This document shows positions 28,971 through 37,612 of a DNA stretch of 64,000 bases, in pieces; position 1 is the first letter of the stretch, and every line of letters begins with the position of its first letter. The notes beneath the pieces are model-generated. The model saw only the letters and a program-made list of their open reading frames with translations. It was not told the DNA's origin and ran no database searches. The position numbers were made by a program, and so were the translations under genes. The stretch is from JANNRA01 sp031401035 (GTDB taxonomy: Bacteria; Desulfobacterota; Binatia; HRBIN30; CADEER01): contig JANNRA010000163.1 in the NCBI GenBank assembly GCA_031401035.1, forward strand, positions 8,493 through 72,492. Direction: 5' to 3'.

Positions 28971-30838
28971 GTGACGGCCGCCACCTTCTTGGGCTCGTGC
29001 GCGTGCGCGTCCGCCGCCGAGGGCTCACCGCCCCAGTTGGGCTTGTCGTGCAGGCTGGCAAGCCAGAAGACAAAGGCGATGAGCGCGAAGAACAGCAGGA
29101 CGCACACCGAGATGACCTGCGTGGCGTAGCCGAGCGTCGGCGTGAAGGCATCGACGGAGGTGTCGGCCATGACTCCATACACGTGCCAATGTGAGCGCAG
29201 GCCCGAGCGCACGTACCCCATCAGCCCCATCAACCAGGTGAAGGTCACGGCGATGAAGATCAGGCAGTACTGCGAACTCGCCGGGATGCGTCCCCAGCGC
29301 GTCTCGCCCAGGGCGACGGAGCCGCGCATGAGGAAGATGTCGATGATGGTCATGGCGACCATGGCCACCAGCACCGCCGTCACCTGCGGCAGTGAGAAGC
29401 TGATGCGTACGGCCGCTTCGACGAAGTAGCCGTAAATTCCGTAGAAGATGACGATGCCGGTGGCGACGGCGAAGATCAGGAACTGCGCCGTCTTGCCGGC
29501 CCGTGCCCACGACACGGTCGGCTGCTTCCCGGTCCGCCGGTAGAAGAGGAAGCTCACGTAGGTGGTCAGGATCAGGACGTTGACGGCAGTGTTCTTCGCC
29601 GACATGACGCCCAGATAGCCGAGGATCGGGTGCAGCGTGCCGCCCATGGTGCGGATCTCGCCGGCGGTGGCGAGCAGCGCGCGCGGCGTCGCCCAGACGG
29701 CGAAGCAGACGGCGATGGCTGCGAGCAGGTACTTGACGTACTTCTGGTACGCTTGGACGCCGTCGATCCGGCCCATGCCCAGCCACAGGTAATAGTTGGC
29801 GGCGAGGAAGAGATTGCCGATCAGGACCGCCTGGATGATGAACAGCCACGAGAACGCGCCGCCCATCATCATGATGCCGAGCGCCTGGTTGTAGGCGTAG
29901 ATCTCCTTGGCCAGGTAGTAGCCGGCGAAGGGCAGCGGCAGGAAGGCGGCGATGGCGACGAAGTTGCCGATGTAGCCCATCCAGTCGTAGTGCGCTCGAT
30001 CCTCGTCGGTGGTCGCGTGCAGGAACTTCCAGGCTGCGTAGGCTGCAGCGATCGAGCCGCCGAAGGCGATGTTGCCGATGAAGCGGTGGATGTTGATCGG
30101 CATCCACGAGTAGTTGTCGAAGGCGGCGTAGAGATCGTTCAGCGCGCCCGAGGGCGCCACCCCCTGCGGCGTCATCATGAACGACGCCCAGGCATTGGCG
30201 ATGACCATGATGGCGGTGCCGACGACGTTGATGCCGAGGCCGAGGCCGAGATGCACCAACGGGTGAAACTTCCCCCAGCCGTAGTAGTAGCTGTAGAGGA
30301 AACCGGCCTCGCAGAAGAACAACAGCGCGTACGGCAGGAACGTCCACGAGAACACCGACATCAGATAGTTCATGAAGGCGGGGTAGAGGATGATGAGCAG
30401 GAAGGTGAGCAGCCCGCCGAAGCTGGCGGTGAAGGAGAACGAGGTCGACAGCAGCTTGGTGAACTCGTAGGCGAGCCGGTCGTAGCGCTTGTCGCCGGTC
30501 TTATAGCCGATGAACTCGATGATCAGGGCGAACATCGGCACGGCGAGGACGAAGGCGGCGAACATCAGATGCAGCTGGGCCGCCACCCACACCGCCACGC
30601 GACTGGGGGCGAACGGGAAGGCGCGATAGGCCGGCGGCTCGTAGGGCTTGGCCGCGGCGGCGGCCTCCTCGGCCTGCCTGATCTCCGCCAGGCCGCGATC
30701 GCGCGGCACCGGCAGGGGGTCGCTCGAGGCGATCGGCGATCGATAGCCCTGGTCGTTGAGCGCCGTCCAGACACGGACGACGCCGCCGAGCGCCAGCACC
30801 GCGACGACGAGCGCGAGCCCGACGAGGCGGCGGTTCAC
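28967..30838 (-). CDS. Cytochrome bd-like oxidase subunit I (CydA superfamily) without CydB partner
   Basis: Polytopic protein of 623 residues from the GTG at 30838 that overlaps the cytochrome c stop. Against E. coli CydA the spacing of key residues is kept: His90 (AQLHLMF) for His19, Glu177 (LFFCEAGFL) for Glu107, His251 (NIHRFIGNIAFGG) for His186. The position of Glu99 is Pro169. The GRQPW motif and a recognisable quinol loop are not seen, and no cydB gene exists in the window. This resembles the noncanonical bd-like families reported in Nitrospira and other phyla that are thought to take electrons from cytochromes c. Here it is flanked by cytochrome c genes on both sides. O2 reduction is inferred. 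Confidence 0.85.
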   Translation of the reverse strand: MNRRLVGLALVVAVLALGGVVRVWTALNDQGYRSPIASSDPLPVPRDRGLAEIRQAEEAAAAAKPYEPPAYRAFPFAPSRVAVWVAAQLHLMFAAFVLAVPMFALIIEFIGYKTGDKRYDRLAYEFTKLLSTSFSFTASFGGLLTFLLIILYPAFMNYLMSVFSWTFLPYALLFFCEAGFLYSYYYGWGKFHPLVHLGLGLGINVVGTAIMVIANAWASFMMTPQGVAPSGALNDLYAAFDNYSWMPINIHRFIGNIAFGGSIAAAYAAWKFLHATTDEDRAHYDWMGYIGNFVAIAAFLPLPFAGYYLAKEIYAYNQALGIMMMGGAFSWLFIIQAVLIGNLFLAANYYLWLGMGRIDGVQAYQKYVKYLLAAIAVCFAVWATPRALLATAGEIRTMGGTLHPILGYLGVMSAKNTAVNVLILTTYVSFLFYRRTGKQPTVSWARAGKTAQFLIFAVATGIVIFYGIYGYFVEAAVRISFSLPQVTAVLVAMVAMTIIDIFLMRGSVALGETRWGRIPASSQYCLIFIAVTFTWLMGLMGYVRSGLRSHWHVYGVMADTSVDAFTPTLGYATQVISVCVLLFFALIAFVFWLASLHDKPNWGGEPSAADAHAHEPKKVAAVT

Positions 30839-31392
30839 GGCGCCGCCTCGGGTGGTGGCGCGTCGGCCTGCAGGCCGCGCACGTAGGCGACGATCGCCCA
30901 GCGGTCGACCGCTGTGATGGGGTAGCGGTACCCGGCCATCAGCCCGGTACCGTCGGTGATGGTGTCGAACAGTTTCTGGTCGGTAAGGTCGCGCACCTTC
31001 TGCTCGAGCAGGTTGCGCGTCGGCACCTTGCCGCGCTCGGCGAGGATGCCACGACCTTCGCCGCGTTCGTCGTGACAGGGCTGACAATAGATGTTGTAGC
31101 GCTCGCGGCCGCGCGCCTGTCGAGCCTCGTGGTCGCCCACCGCACCCTCCTCGCGCGCCGCCGCCGGCAGATGGCCGCGCGCAATCGTCCCCAGCACGGG
31201 ATCGCGCATTGCCTTGCCGTCGAAGAAGAAGTCACTCGACGCGTACGGCAGGGCCTTGGGTTGATTGAACATACTCGGGTTGATGAGGATCGGCGGTTGC
31301 GACGAGTTGCATCCCCGCACGCAGCCGCAGAGGCTGGAGCCGGCGAGCGCGACGCCGAGCACGGCCGCGAGCAGTGGGTGCCGGGGGCTCAC
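30835..31392 (-). CDS. actE: Monohaem cytochrome c lipoprotein, ActE-like
   Basis: Protein of 185 residues starting at a GTG that overlaps the actB stop (GTGA). The N-terminus is a hydrophobic signal with a plausible lipidation Cys in SLCGC. The ActE-type segment INPSMFNQPKALPY is followed by YNIYCQPCHDERGEG, giving one haem c. The C-terminal DRWAIVAYVRGLQ is shared with the ActE at 3462-4043. Together with the actA and actB genes upstream it supplies the subunits absent from the actC-D-F set at 12309-15555. Confidence 0.9.
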   Translation of the reverse strand: MSPRHPLLAAVLGVALAGSSLCGCVRGCNSSQPPILINPSMFNQPKALPYASSDFFFDGKAMRDPVLGTIARGHLPAAAREEGAVGDHEARQARGRERYNIYCQPCHDERGEGRGILAERGKVPTRNLLEQKVRDLTDQKLFDTITDGTGLMAGYRYPITAVDRWAIVAYVRGLQADAPPPEAAP

Positions 31393-34358
31393 GACGGCAG
31401 CAACTCCGGATTGGGGTTGCGCAGCCGCATGAGGTAGGTGGTGCGCGGCTGCGTGTTGAGCTCGGCGAGCAGGTTGTAGTTCCGCTCCGACGCGCGGTGT
31501 GTCGCCACGGCGCTCTGTGCATCGCGCAGGTTGCCGAACTGAATTGCCTGCGTCGGACAGGTCTGCTGGCAGGCCGTGCGCACGTCCCCGTCGCCGAGCG
31601 GGCGGTCGGCGAGCTTGGCGTCGATGCGCGAGCGATTGATGCGCTGCACGCAGTACGAGCACTTCTCCATCACCCCGCGGGCCCGTACTGTGACGTTGGG
31701 GTTCTGCGCCAGTTGCAGGGTGTCGGGCAGTGCGTTGGTGAAGTTGTAGAAGTTGAAGCGCCGCACCTTGTACGGGCAGTTGTTCGAGCAGTAGCGGGTG
31801 CCGATGCAGCGGTTGTACACCATCACGTTGAGCCCTTCCTTGTCGTGCACGGTGGCGGCCACCGGGCAGACCTGCTCGCAGGGCGCATTCTCGCAGTGCT
31901 GACATGGCAGGGGTTGGAAGACGACCGAGTCCGGCGCGTCCTCCCGGCCCGAGAAGTAGCGATCGATGCGGATCCACTGCATCTCGCGGCCGCGCGCCAC
32001 CTGGTCCTTGCCGACCACCGGGATGTTGTTCTCGCTCTGGCAGGCGACGACGCAGGCGTTGCAGCCGATGCAGGTATTGAGGTCGATCGTCATGCCCCAC
32101 TGCGGGCTGCTGGTGAAGTCGAGCGGCGGCCACGGCGATTGCTGCTTCGGGAGGTGCGCCTCGTGGTCGCGCGCCAGGGCCGGATGCTGACGGTAATCGG
32201 CGACGGCCGCCTCCTGGACGATGACCCGCCCCTCCATGCTCCAGTGCTCCGCGGTTGTCGCCAGGGCGTACGTGCGCCCGGTCGGCTGCAGCGTCAGGCC
32301 GGCGTCGACGCCCGGCGCCGCGGCGGTGCGCAACCGATAGGCATTGAAGCCGACGCCGCTGCCGACCCGACCGGCGGCCGGCCGGCCGTAGCCGAGCGCC
32401 AGGGTCACCGAGTGGTCGGCGCTGCCGGGCAGCGGGAGCACCGCGGCCTCCAGCTCGCGCTCATGCAGCGTCAGGCGCACGAGGTCGCCGCGCTGCAGGC
32501 CCAACGCCTTGGCGGTGGCCTCCGACAGGATCGCGGCGTTGTCCCAGGTCAGCTTGCTGACCGGCTCCGGCAGCTCCTGCAGCCAGGCGTTGTTGGCGAA
32601 GCGCCCGTCGTAGGCCGCGGCCGAGGGACGAAAGACAATCTCGAGCCGCTGCGCGTCCGCCGGCGGCGCGGTCGTGAGCGGGCTGGCGGCGAGCTCGCCG
32701 AGCATCCGCATGTTGGCCGGCGGCGCGACCGCCGCGGGCTCGCTGCCCGGCAGCACGCCGTCGTGCAGGGTGCGACTCCAGGTGGCCTCGAAGTCGGGCC
32801 CGGCCAGCTTCTGCCAGGTCTCGCGTACCAGGTCGTAGCCGGGTTTCTCCTCGCCGGACTGGAGCAGCGCGAGTACCTCGATGACACTCTTGCCCGCGAA
32901 GAGGGGCGCGATGAGCGGCTGGATGACCGACAGCGGGCCGCCGACCGACCGCGCGTCTCCCCACGCCTCGAGAAAGTGCGCCTCGGGCAGGTGCCACTCG
33001 CACAGCGCCGAGGTCTCGTCGACGTGCCCACCGAGGCGGATGCGGTGCGCGACCTTTTGCAGCGCGCCGGCGAAATCCACATCCACCGGCGCGTCATAGC
33101 CCGGGTTGCCGCCCAGGATCACCACCGCCTGCAGGGCGCCGGCGCGCATGTCCGCCACCAACTGCGCCAGGGCGTCCGTTCGCGAACGCGCCGACTCCAT
33201 GGCGGCCGCGTAGGTCACCGTCGTGCCGACGTTGCCGAGCGCGCCGTTGAGGCAGGCCACGGCGGCGTGGACCGCCGCCGGCTGATGTTGTCCGGCGACG
33301 ATCAGGCAATGACCGGCGTTCGCTTGCAGGTCGCGCGCGACTGCGGCCACCCAGCGCGGATCGATATCGGCTGCAGCCGCTGGCGCCGGCGCCAGGCCGA
33401 GGGCCGCAGCGAGGGCGGCGGTGAACGCGGGGATGCGACTACTCTGCAGGCGGAGGCGGTTGTCCGCCGCGATGCCGGTCACGGTCAGCGCGCTCTCGAC
33501 GGCGTAGAGGCGATTCATGGTGCCGTCCGTGGTCGCCATCCGTCGGCCATCGGCGAAGCCGCGCGCGTGGCGCACCGCGTCGCGATCGTCGAACAGCAGG
33601 TCGGCGTCAAGGGCCAGCAGCACCCGCGCCTGGTCGACGTGGTACATCGGCTCGTAGGCGCCGCCCAGCGCCGCGGCGAGCCCGGCGTCGCTCTGCTCGC
33701 CGCCGAGCGGCGCGTAGGTGACCAGGCGCAGCCTTGGGAAGCGCCGCGTCAGCGCGTCGGTGAGGCGCGCCTGCGTCGGCGAGGTCGACGGCTCGCACAC
33801 CAGCGCCAAGCCGGCACCCTGATCGGGCGCCAGCTCGGCGGCGATGATCTTCCACTGGTCGGCGAAGTCCTTCCAGCTCGGCGGCGCGGCATCGGCGCCG
33901 CGGCGGCTGAGGCTGCGGGCGCGGTCCGGATCGTAGAGGCCGTAGATGGCCGCCTGCGCCCAGGCACTCGCCGCGCCCATCGATGCGGGGTGGCGGGCAT
34001 TGCCTTCGATCTTCGTCGGACGCCCTTCGTGGCTCTCCACCACCAGGCCCAGAGCGCTGCCGGCGAAGGGCATGGTCGTCGCGTACTGCAGCGGGATCCC
34101 GGGAATGATCGCCTCGGGGGCGTTGACGTAGGGCACGATGTGCTCTGCTGGCCGGCGGCAGGCGGCCAGCCCGGCGAGCGACAGGGAAGCGCCGACCAGC
34201 TGCAGCATCGTGCGGCGGCTGATGTCGTCGGGCGCATCCGCTGCTCCGGCAGGGAACTCATGCCCGGATCCCGGCTCGAGAGGGCCCGGTTCGCGCGCCG
34301 ACCGAGCGTCGCGCTCGGCGACCGTCTGCCAATAGCGTGGCTCGCCGGTGGCGCTCAT
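31389..34358 (-). CDS. actB: Alternative complex III iron-sulfur subunit ActB, full length
   Basis: Protein of 989 residues from the ATG at 34358, which overlaps the actA stop by four bases; an ATG three codons earlier is also possible. After a short cytoplasmic stretch, SRRTMLQLVGASLSLAGLAAC is a Tat-like signal with a lipobox (written here in two pieces: SRRTMLQL, then GLAAC). A molybdopterin-oxidoreductase-like region without cofactor residues spans about 60-720. The Fe-S domain begins near 757: CIGCNACVVAC, CQHC and CEQVCP, NRCIGTRYCSNNCPYK, CSYC, CQQTCP. It is the full-length paralogue of the partial gene at the left edge. Confidence 0.95.
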   Translation of the reverse strand: MSATGEPRYWQTVAERDARSAREPGPLEPGSGHEFPAGAADAPDDISRRTMLQLVGASLSLAGLAACRRPAEHIVPYVNAPEAIIPGIPLQYATTMPFAGSALGLVVESHEGRPTKIEGNARHPASMGAASAWAQAAIYGLYDPDRARSLSRRGADAAPPSWKDFADQWKIIAAELAPDQGAGLALVCEPSTSPTQARLTDALTRRFPRLRLVTYAPLGGEQSDAGLAAALGGAYEPMYHVDQARVLLALDADLLFDDRDAVRHARGFADGRRMATTDGTMNRLYAVESALTVTGIAADNRLRLQSSRIPAFTAALAAALGLAPAPAAAADIDPRWVAAVARDLQANAGHCLIVAGQHQPAAVHAAVACLNGALGNVGTTVTYAAAMESARSRTDALAQLVADMRAGALQAVVILGGNPGYDAPVDVDFAGALQKVAHRIRLGGHVDETSALCEWHLPEAHFLEAWGDARSVGGPLSVIQPLIAPLFAGKSVIEVLALLQSGEEKPGYDLVRETWQKLAGPDFEATWSRTLHDGVLPGSEPAAVAPPANMRMLGELAASPLTTAPPADAQRLEIVFRPSAAAYDGRFANNAWLQELPEPVSKLTWDNAAILSEATAKALGLQRGDLVRLTLHERELEAAVLPLPGSADHSVTLALGYGRPAAGRVGSGVGFNAYRLRTAAAPGVDAGLTLQPTGRTYALATTAEHWSMEGRVIVQEAAVADYRQHPALARDHEAHLPKQQSPWPPLDFTSSPQWGMTIDLNTCIGCNACVVACQSENNIPVVGKDQVARGREMQWIRIDRYFSGREDAPDSVVFQPLPCQHCENAPCEQVCPVAATVHDKEGLNVMVYNRCIGTRYCSNNCPYKVRRFNFYNFTNALPDTLQLAQNPNVTVRARGVMEKCSYCVQRINRSRIDAKLADRPLGDGDVRTACQQTCPTQAIQFGNLRDAQSAVATHRASERNYNLLAELNTQPRTTYLMRLRNPNPELLPS

Positions 34359-35002
34359 CGATGGCATCCCGAACAGTCAACGGGGGGCTGGAGCTGGTGC
34401 GCGGTGATCGTCGCCTGAGCCCATGCCGCATGGTCGGGCGGAGGTATCCACCGCATATTGGTCACCTCATCAACCGGCCGCAGATGCGGACCGGGGTTGC
34501 GGTGGCAGTCGAGGCACCAACCCATGCTGAGCGGCGCCTCGAGACGGACCACTTCCATCTGGTCGACGCGGCCGTGGCAGGAGACACAGCCGACGCCTGC
34601 ATGGACGTGCACCGAATGATCGAAGTAGGCGTAGTCCGGCAGCTCGTGCACGCGCACCCAGCGGATCGGAAAGCCGCTGGCGGCGCTGTCGCGAATCGGC
34701 TGCAGTGTCGGGCGGTCGCGGCCGACCAGCTTGTGGCAGTTCATGCATACCTGCGTCGGCGGGACACCGGCCACGGGCGAGACATCGACGCGGGCATGGC
34801 AGTACCGACAGTTGATTTCCATATCTCCCGCGTGCAGGCGATGGCTGTATGGAACGGGTTGGGTCGGCTGATAGCCAACCTGCGTGTACCAGGGCGAGAA
34901 ATAGTACCAGGCGAAGGCGACGGCGGCGACGAGCGCGACCGGTAGTCCCACTCCGAGGGCTAGCGGTACTCGATTGGCTTGCTCGGGAAATATCTGCGCC
35001 AC
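34355..35002 (-). CDS. actA: Alternative complex III pentahaem cytochrome ActA
   Basis: Protein of 215 residues starting at GTG (upstream AGGGGCGGG as ribosome site). One N-terminal helix (about 13-35) anchors it. Five haem c motifs are visible: CRYCH (65-69), CMNCH (86-90), CVSCH (139-143), CLDCH (163-167) and CSGCH (210-214, two residues from the end). Five haems and this size are exactly as expected for ActA, which accepts electrons from ActB. It is the first gene of the long minus-strand operon. Confidence 0.95.
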   Translation of the reverse strand: MAQIFPEQANRVPLALGVGLPVALVAAVAFAWYYFSPWYTQVGYQPTQPVPYSHRLHAGDMEINCRYCHARVDVSPVAGVPPTQVCMNCHKLVGRDRPTLQPIRDSAASGFPIRWVRVHELPDYAYFDHSVHVHAGVGCVSCHGRVDQMEVVRLEAPLSMGWCLDCHRNPGPHLRPVDEVTNMRWIPPPDHAAWAQATITAHQLQPPVDCSGCHR

Positions 35003-35338
35003 CAGCCCGCCCCTGATTCACAAGGCTGCAAAGTGGGCGACTCCGCCGCCCGCTGGGCAGCACCCACACCCGCAGCCCGACTTCACCGACTACTCGTCTC
35101 CAACCCCCCCCACGTTGCGCGTGGCCGTGCGATGCCCGTGGTCTTGGAAAAGCGCTCGGCGTCCTTAGCGCGGCCGCCAGCGAGAGGTCAAGGCGACTTC
35201 GGCGCAATGGAGGTGGTGTGCGGCGCGCGTGCCAACACTTGCGCGTCCGCGACGAGACGAGGCGGGCGCGTGCGAAGACGTGGGCGCGTGCGAAGACCTG
35301 GCGTTCCCCGCATGAGTCTGCGAGACAGGGCGCCAGCC
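35003..35338. promoter_or_regulatory. Divergent intergenic region, likely promoters for the minus-strand respiratory operon and the plus-strand SCO pair
   Basis: 336 bp between actA (- strand) and the small membrane protein gene (+ strand). No conserved coding frame is evident. Because both neighbours start here, promoters for both directions are expected. I could not pick a convincing -35/-10 pair by eye in this GC-rich stretch. It contains a two-copy 18 bp tandem repeat (35264-35299). Confidence 0.45.
35264..35299. repeat. Two-copy 18 bp tandem repeat
   Basis: The unit gggcgcgtgcgaagacgt occurs at 35264-35281 and again at 35282-35299 with one mismatch. It lies in the divergent intergenic region, 40 bp before the plus-strand gene. 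It may be a regulator-binding repeat or simple slippage. Confidence 0.7.
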
Positions 35339-35620
35339 ATGAGCGATACGGCGCGGCAATCGATGAGCGAATCGGAGCGCGCCTTCGCTGAGCGGGCCGT
35401 GCGTCGCAAGCGCCTGTTCCGCCGCCTGTCGTTCGCGGGGATTGCGGTCGCCGCCGGCCTGGCGATCGTCTCCGGCTACCAGCGCCTGCGCGACCCGAGC
35501 TTCGCGCTCGGAGCGCGGCCGATCATCATCCTGTTGATCCTCCTGAACGCGCGCCAGAACCTGCGCCAGTATCGCTATGCGCTGGTGCTCGAGAAATTGA
35601 TCGCCCGACAATGCCCATGA
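35339..35620 (+). CDS. Small membrane protein preceding SCO gene, unknown function
   Basis: Protein of 93 residues from the ATG at 35339 (GACAGGG nine bases upstream); ATGs at 35312 and 35363 are alternatives. An Arg/Glu-rich N-terminus (ERAFAERAVRRKRLFRRL) is followed by two hydrophobic segments (about 35-52 and 62-72) and a basic tail. No family recognised. It overlaps the SCO gene by ten bases, so the two are co-translated and it may help oxidase assembly. Confidence 0.65.
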   Translation: MSDTARQSMSESERAFAERAVRRKRLFRRLSFAGIAVAAGLAIVSGYQRLRDPSFALGARPIIILLILLNARQNLRQYRYALVLEKLIARQCP

Positions 35621-36261
35621 GGACGAGGCGGCTGCTGCGCAGCCCGTACCTCTGGGGACTGCTCATCGGCTGCGTGGCGGTGACCCTGATTCGGCCGCTG
35701 CTGCGGCGTGAGCCGCCGCCGCCGGCGCCGCTGTTTCAGGTGCCGCGCTTCGCGCTGGTCGACACCGATGGCCGGCCGTTCGGCAGTGACGAGCTGCGCG
35801 GTCACGTCTACGTGGCAAATTTCTTCTTCACCCGCTGTCCGTCGATCTGCCCGACGCTCATGCACGAGTTGGCCGCCCTGCAGTCGCGCTATCGCGAGGC
35901 CGGGCTCGGTGCGATCCGTCTGGTCAGCATCAGCGTCGATCCGACCCACGACACGCCGGAGCGCCTGCGCGCCGCGCAGGCGAGCTACGGCGTCGACCCC
36001 AGCCGCTGGCGACTGCTGACGGGCGCGCCCGAGGCGGTGCGCAGTCTCGCCGTGCAGGGCTTTCGCGTTCCCCTCGGCGACGCGCTCCAGCAAGGCGACG
36101 GCGCCTTCGACATCGCCCACACCGGCAAGCTCATCCTCGTCGATTCGCACGGGGCGGTGCGCGGATTCTATGACAGCGACGCCGACGGCTTCGACGAGGT
36201 GTTCTGGCGCTCCCGCCACGTGCTGCAGGAAGCGGCGGCGAACCGCGTGCCGGTGCCCTGA
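35611..36261 (+). CDS. SCO1/SenC-family copper chaperone, second copy
   Basis: Protein of 216 residues with one N-terminal membrane anchor (about 12-28). The thioredoxin-like domain has the Cu-binding CPSIC motif in FFTRCPSICPTLMHEL near 76-80, the SCO segment SVDPTHDTPERL, and a His candidate in FDIAHTGKLILVDSHG near 172. It is shorter than the SCO at 5619-6458 and lacks the extra C-terminal helix. It is divergently placed from the minus-strand ACIII/bd-like operon and may serve the second oxidase. Confidence 0.92.
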   Translation: MPMRTRRLLRSPYLWGLLIGCVAVTLIRPLLRREPPPPAPLFQVPRFALVDTDGRPFGSDELRGHVYVANFFFTRCPSICPTLMHELAALQSRYREAGLGAIRLVSISVDPTHDTPERLRAAQASYGVDPSRWRLLTGAPEAVRSLAVQGFRVPLGDALQQGDGAFDIAHTGKLILVDSHGAVRGFYDSDADGFDEVFWRSRHVLQEAAANRVPVP

Positions 36262-36308
36262 GCGTCCGCTGTCGTCGACGATGTCCCCATGCGCCCGGCG
36301 ACGGTGCC

Positions 36309-36473
36309 ATGATAGGCATAGCCATCAACCGCAGCGCCCTCCACAGGAGACTGCATGCGTACCACCATCTGCTCCTCGCCATCCTCCTCGCCGCCCCGGC
36401 CCTCGCCGACGAGCCCTCGGTGAAGGCGGGCGTCGACGAAGTCGGCCGCGCCGGCGAACACGTCCAGGAGTGA
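36309..36473 (+). CDS. Possible small exported peptide or 5' remnant of a secreted protein gene
   Basis: A 54-residue frame from ATG 36309 to TGA 36473. The middle (HHLLLAILLAAPALA) looks like a signal peptide with an ALA cleavage site, followed by an acidic stretch DEPSVKAGVDEVGRAGEHVQE and then a stop. Codon usage looks like its neighbours. It may be a real small secreted protein or a gene truncated just after the signal peptide. No ribosome site stands out. Confidence 0.3.
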   Translation: MIGIAINRSALHRRLHAYHHLLLAILLAAPALADEPSVKAGVDEVGRAGEHVQE

Positions 36474-36478
36474 CCGTT

Positions 36479-37612
36479 ATGCGGCTGGCGAAGGTAGCGG
36501 TGTTCGGTTGCCTGCTCGCAACCCCGGGCGCGGCCGCGGCGGCGTTCAACGTCACGCAGCTCACGATGACCACCGGATGCGGGAGCAACCCGCCGATCAT
36601 CAGCGCCGACGGCCAGCGACTGGCCTTCGGGTCGGGATGTACCCTTGCCGGGGCGCCGGCCAATCCCGTCGGCGATTTCTTCATCGTCGATATCGCGACG
36701 GCGGCATTCACGCCGATCACGAATACCCAGAACTGCTTTAACGGCGCGCTGGCGATGAGCGCCGACGGCCAGCGCCTGGCGTTCACGTCGGCCTGCGACC
36801 TGACCGGCACGAACACGCGGCAACAATCGTTTCTGTACGCGTACGACATCGCGGCGGGCCCGCTGCGGCAGATCTCCACGGTCCCGAGCTGCGTCCTGGG
36901 GTCGCTGACGATCGACGGCGATGGCTCACGCATCGCCTTCACCACCGCCTGTCACCCCACGCAGGCGTCGGACTCCACGTCAGGCATCTACCTCTATGAT
37001 GCCGGAGCCGACGCGGTGACGGCGGCCGTCCCCAGCAGCGGGTGCAGCGCCGGGTTTCACATGGCGCCCGCCATCAGCGCCGACGGGGCGCGCATCGCGT
37101 TCGCCTCGAACTGCGACCTGCTCGACAACGCCGATAACGGCTCCGAGATCTACGTCTTCGACGTGGCGACTGAGATGGTCCGGCAGATCACCCACACCAC
37201 CGGGTCCTGTGGCGCTATGCGCCCGACGATCAACGCCGACGGCACGCGCATCGCGTTCGACGCTCCGTGTGACGGGCTGAAGGGGTTCGCTGACAATAGA
37301 GAGATTTTCATCTTCGACGAGTCCAGCGGCATCGCGCAGGTGACCGAGGAGGATGGCTGCCAGAGCGCCGCCGCGCGCATCGACGCCGCGGGCTTGCGCG
37401 TCTTCTTCCAATCCCAGTGCAATCTCGCCGGGACCGGCGTCAATCAGCGCAACTTCTTCTGGTTCGATGCCACGGCTCCCGGCGTGTTCCAGGAGATCGT
37501 GACGCCCAATTGCGTGGATGGGAACCCGTCGATCAACGCCGACGCCACCCGGTTCGCATTCAGCTCGACCTGCAATCTCACCGGCGACGCGAGCGGCAAC
37601 GCAGAGCTCTAG
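36479..37612 (+). CDS. Secreted WD40/PD40-like beta-propeller protein, ended by an in-frame amber codon
   Basis: N-terminal 377 residues of a secreted protein. A signal peptide (MRLAKVAVFGCLLATPGAAA) precedes six or so repeats of the TolB/PD40 type, each with an ISADGxRxAFxSxC core, for example SADGQRLAFTSACD and NADGTRIAFDAPCD. The frame stops at TAG 37610-37612 right after SGNAEL. The same reading frame continues without further stops for 213 codons as a Thr/Pro linker and a dockerin-like domain, so the gene looks interrupted. TAC or TAT (Tyr) to TAG would explain it by one substitution. Confidence 0.8.
   Translation: MRLAKVAVFGCLLATPGAAAAAFNVTQLTMTTGCGSNPPIISADGQRLAFGSGCTLAGAPANPVGDFFIVDIATAAFTPITNTQNCFNGALAMSADGQRLAFTSACDLTGTNTRQQSFLYAYDIAAGPLRQISTVPSCVLGSLTIDGDGSRIAFTTACHPTQASDSTSGIYLYDAGADAVTAAVPSSGCSAGFHMAPAISADGARIAFASNCDLLDNADNGSEIYVFDVATEMVRQITHTTGSCGAMRPTINADGTRIAFDAPCDGLKGFADNREIFIFDESSGIAQVTEEDGCQSAAARIDAAGLRVFFQSQCNLAGTGVNQRNFFWFDATAPGVFQEIVTPNCVDGNPSINADATRFAFSSTCNLTGDASGNAEL

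Noticed and set aside
31374..34418. A 1014-codon open frame on the plus strand opposite actB
   Set aside because: ActB on the minus strand has complete Fe-S motifs; the plus-strand product has no recognisable domain and highly biased composition.
34979..35338. N-terminal extension of the 93-residue membrane protein back into the divergent region
   Set aside because: The added 120 codons show no conserved pattern, cross the actA start and contain a tandem DNA repeat; a start near 35339 with a purine-rich site upstream is more likely.
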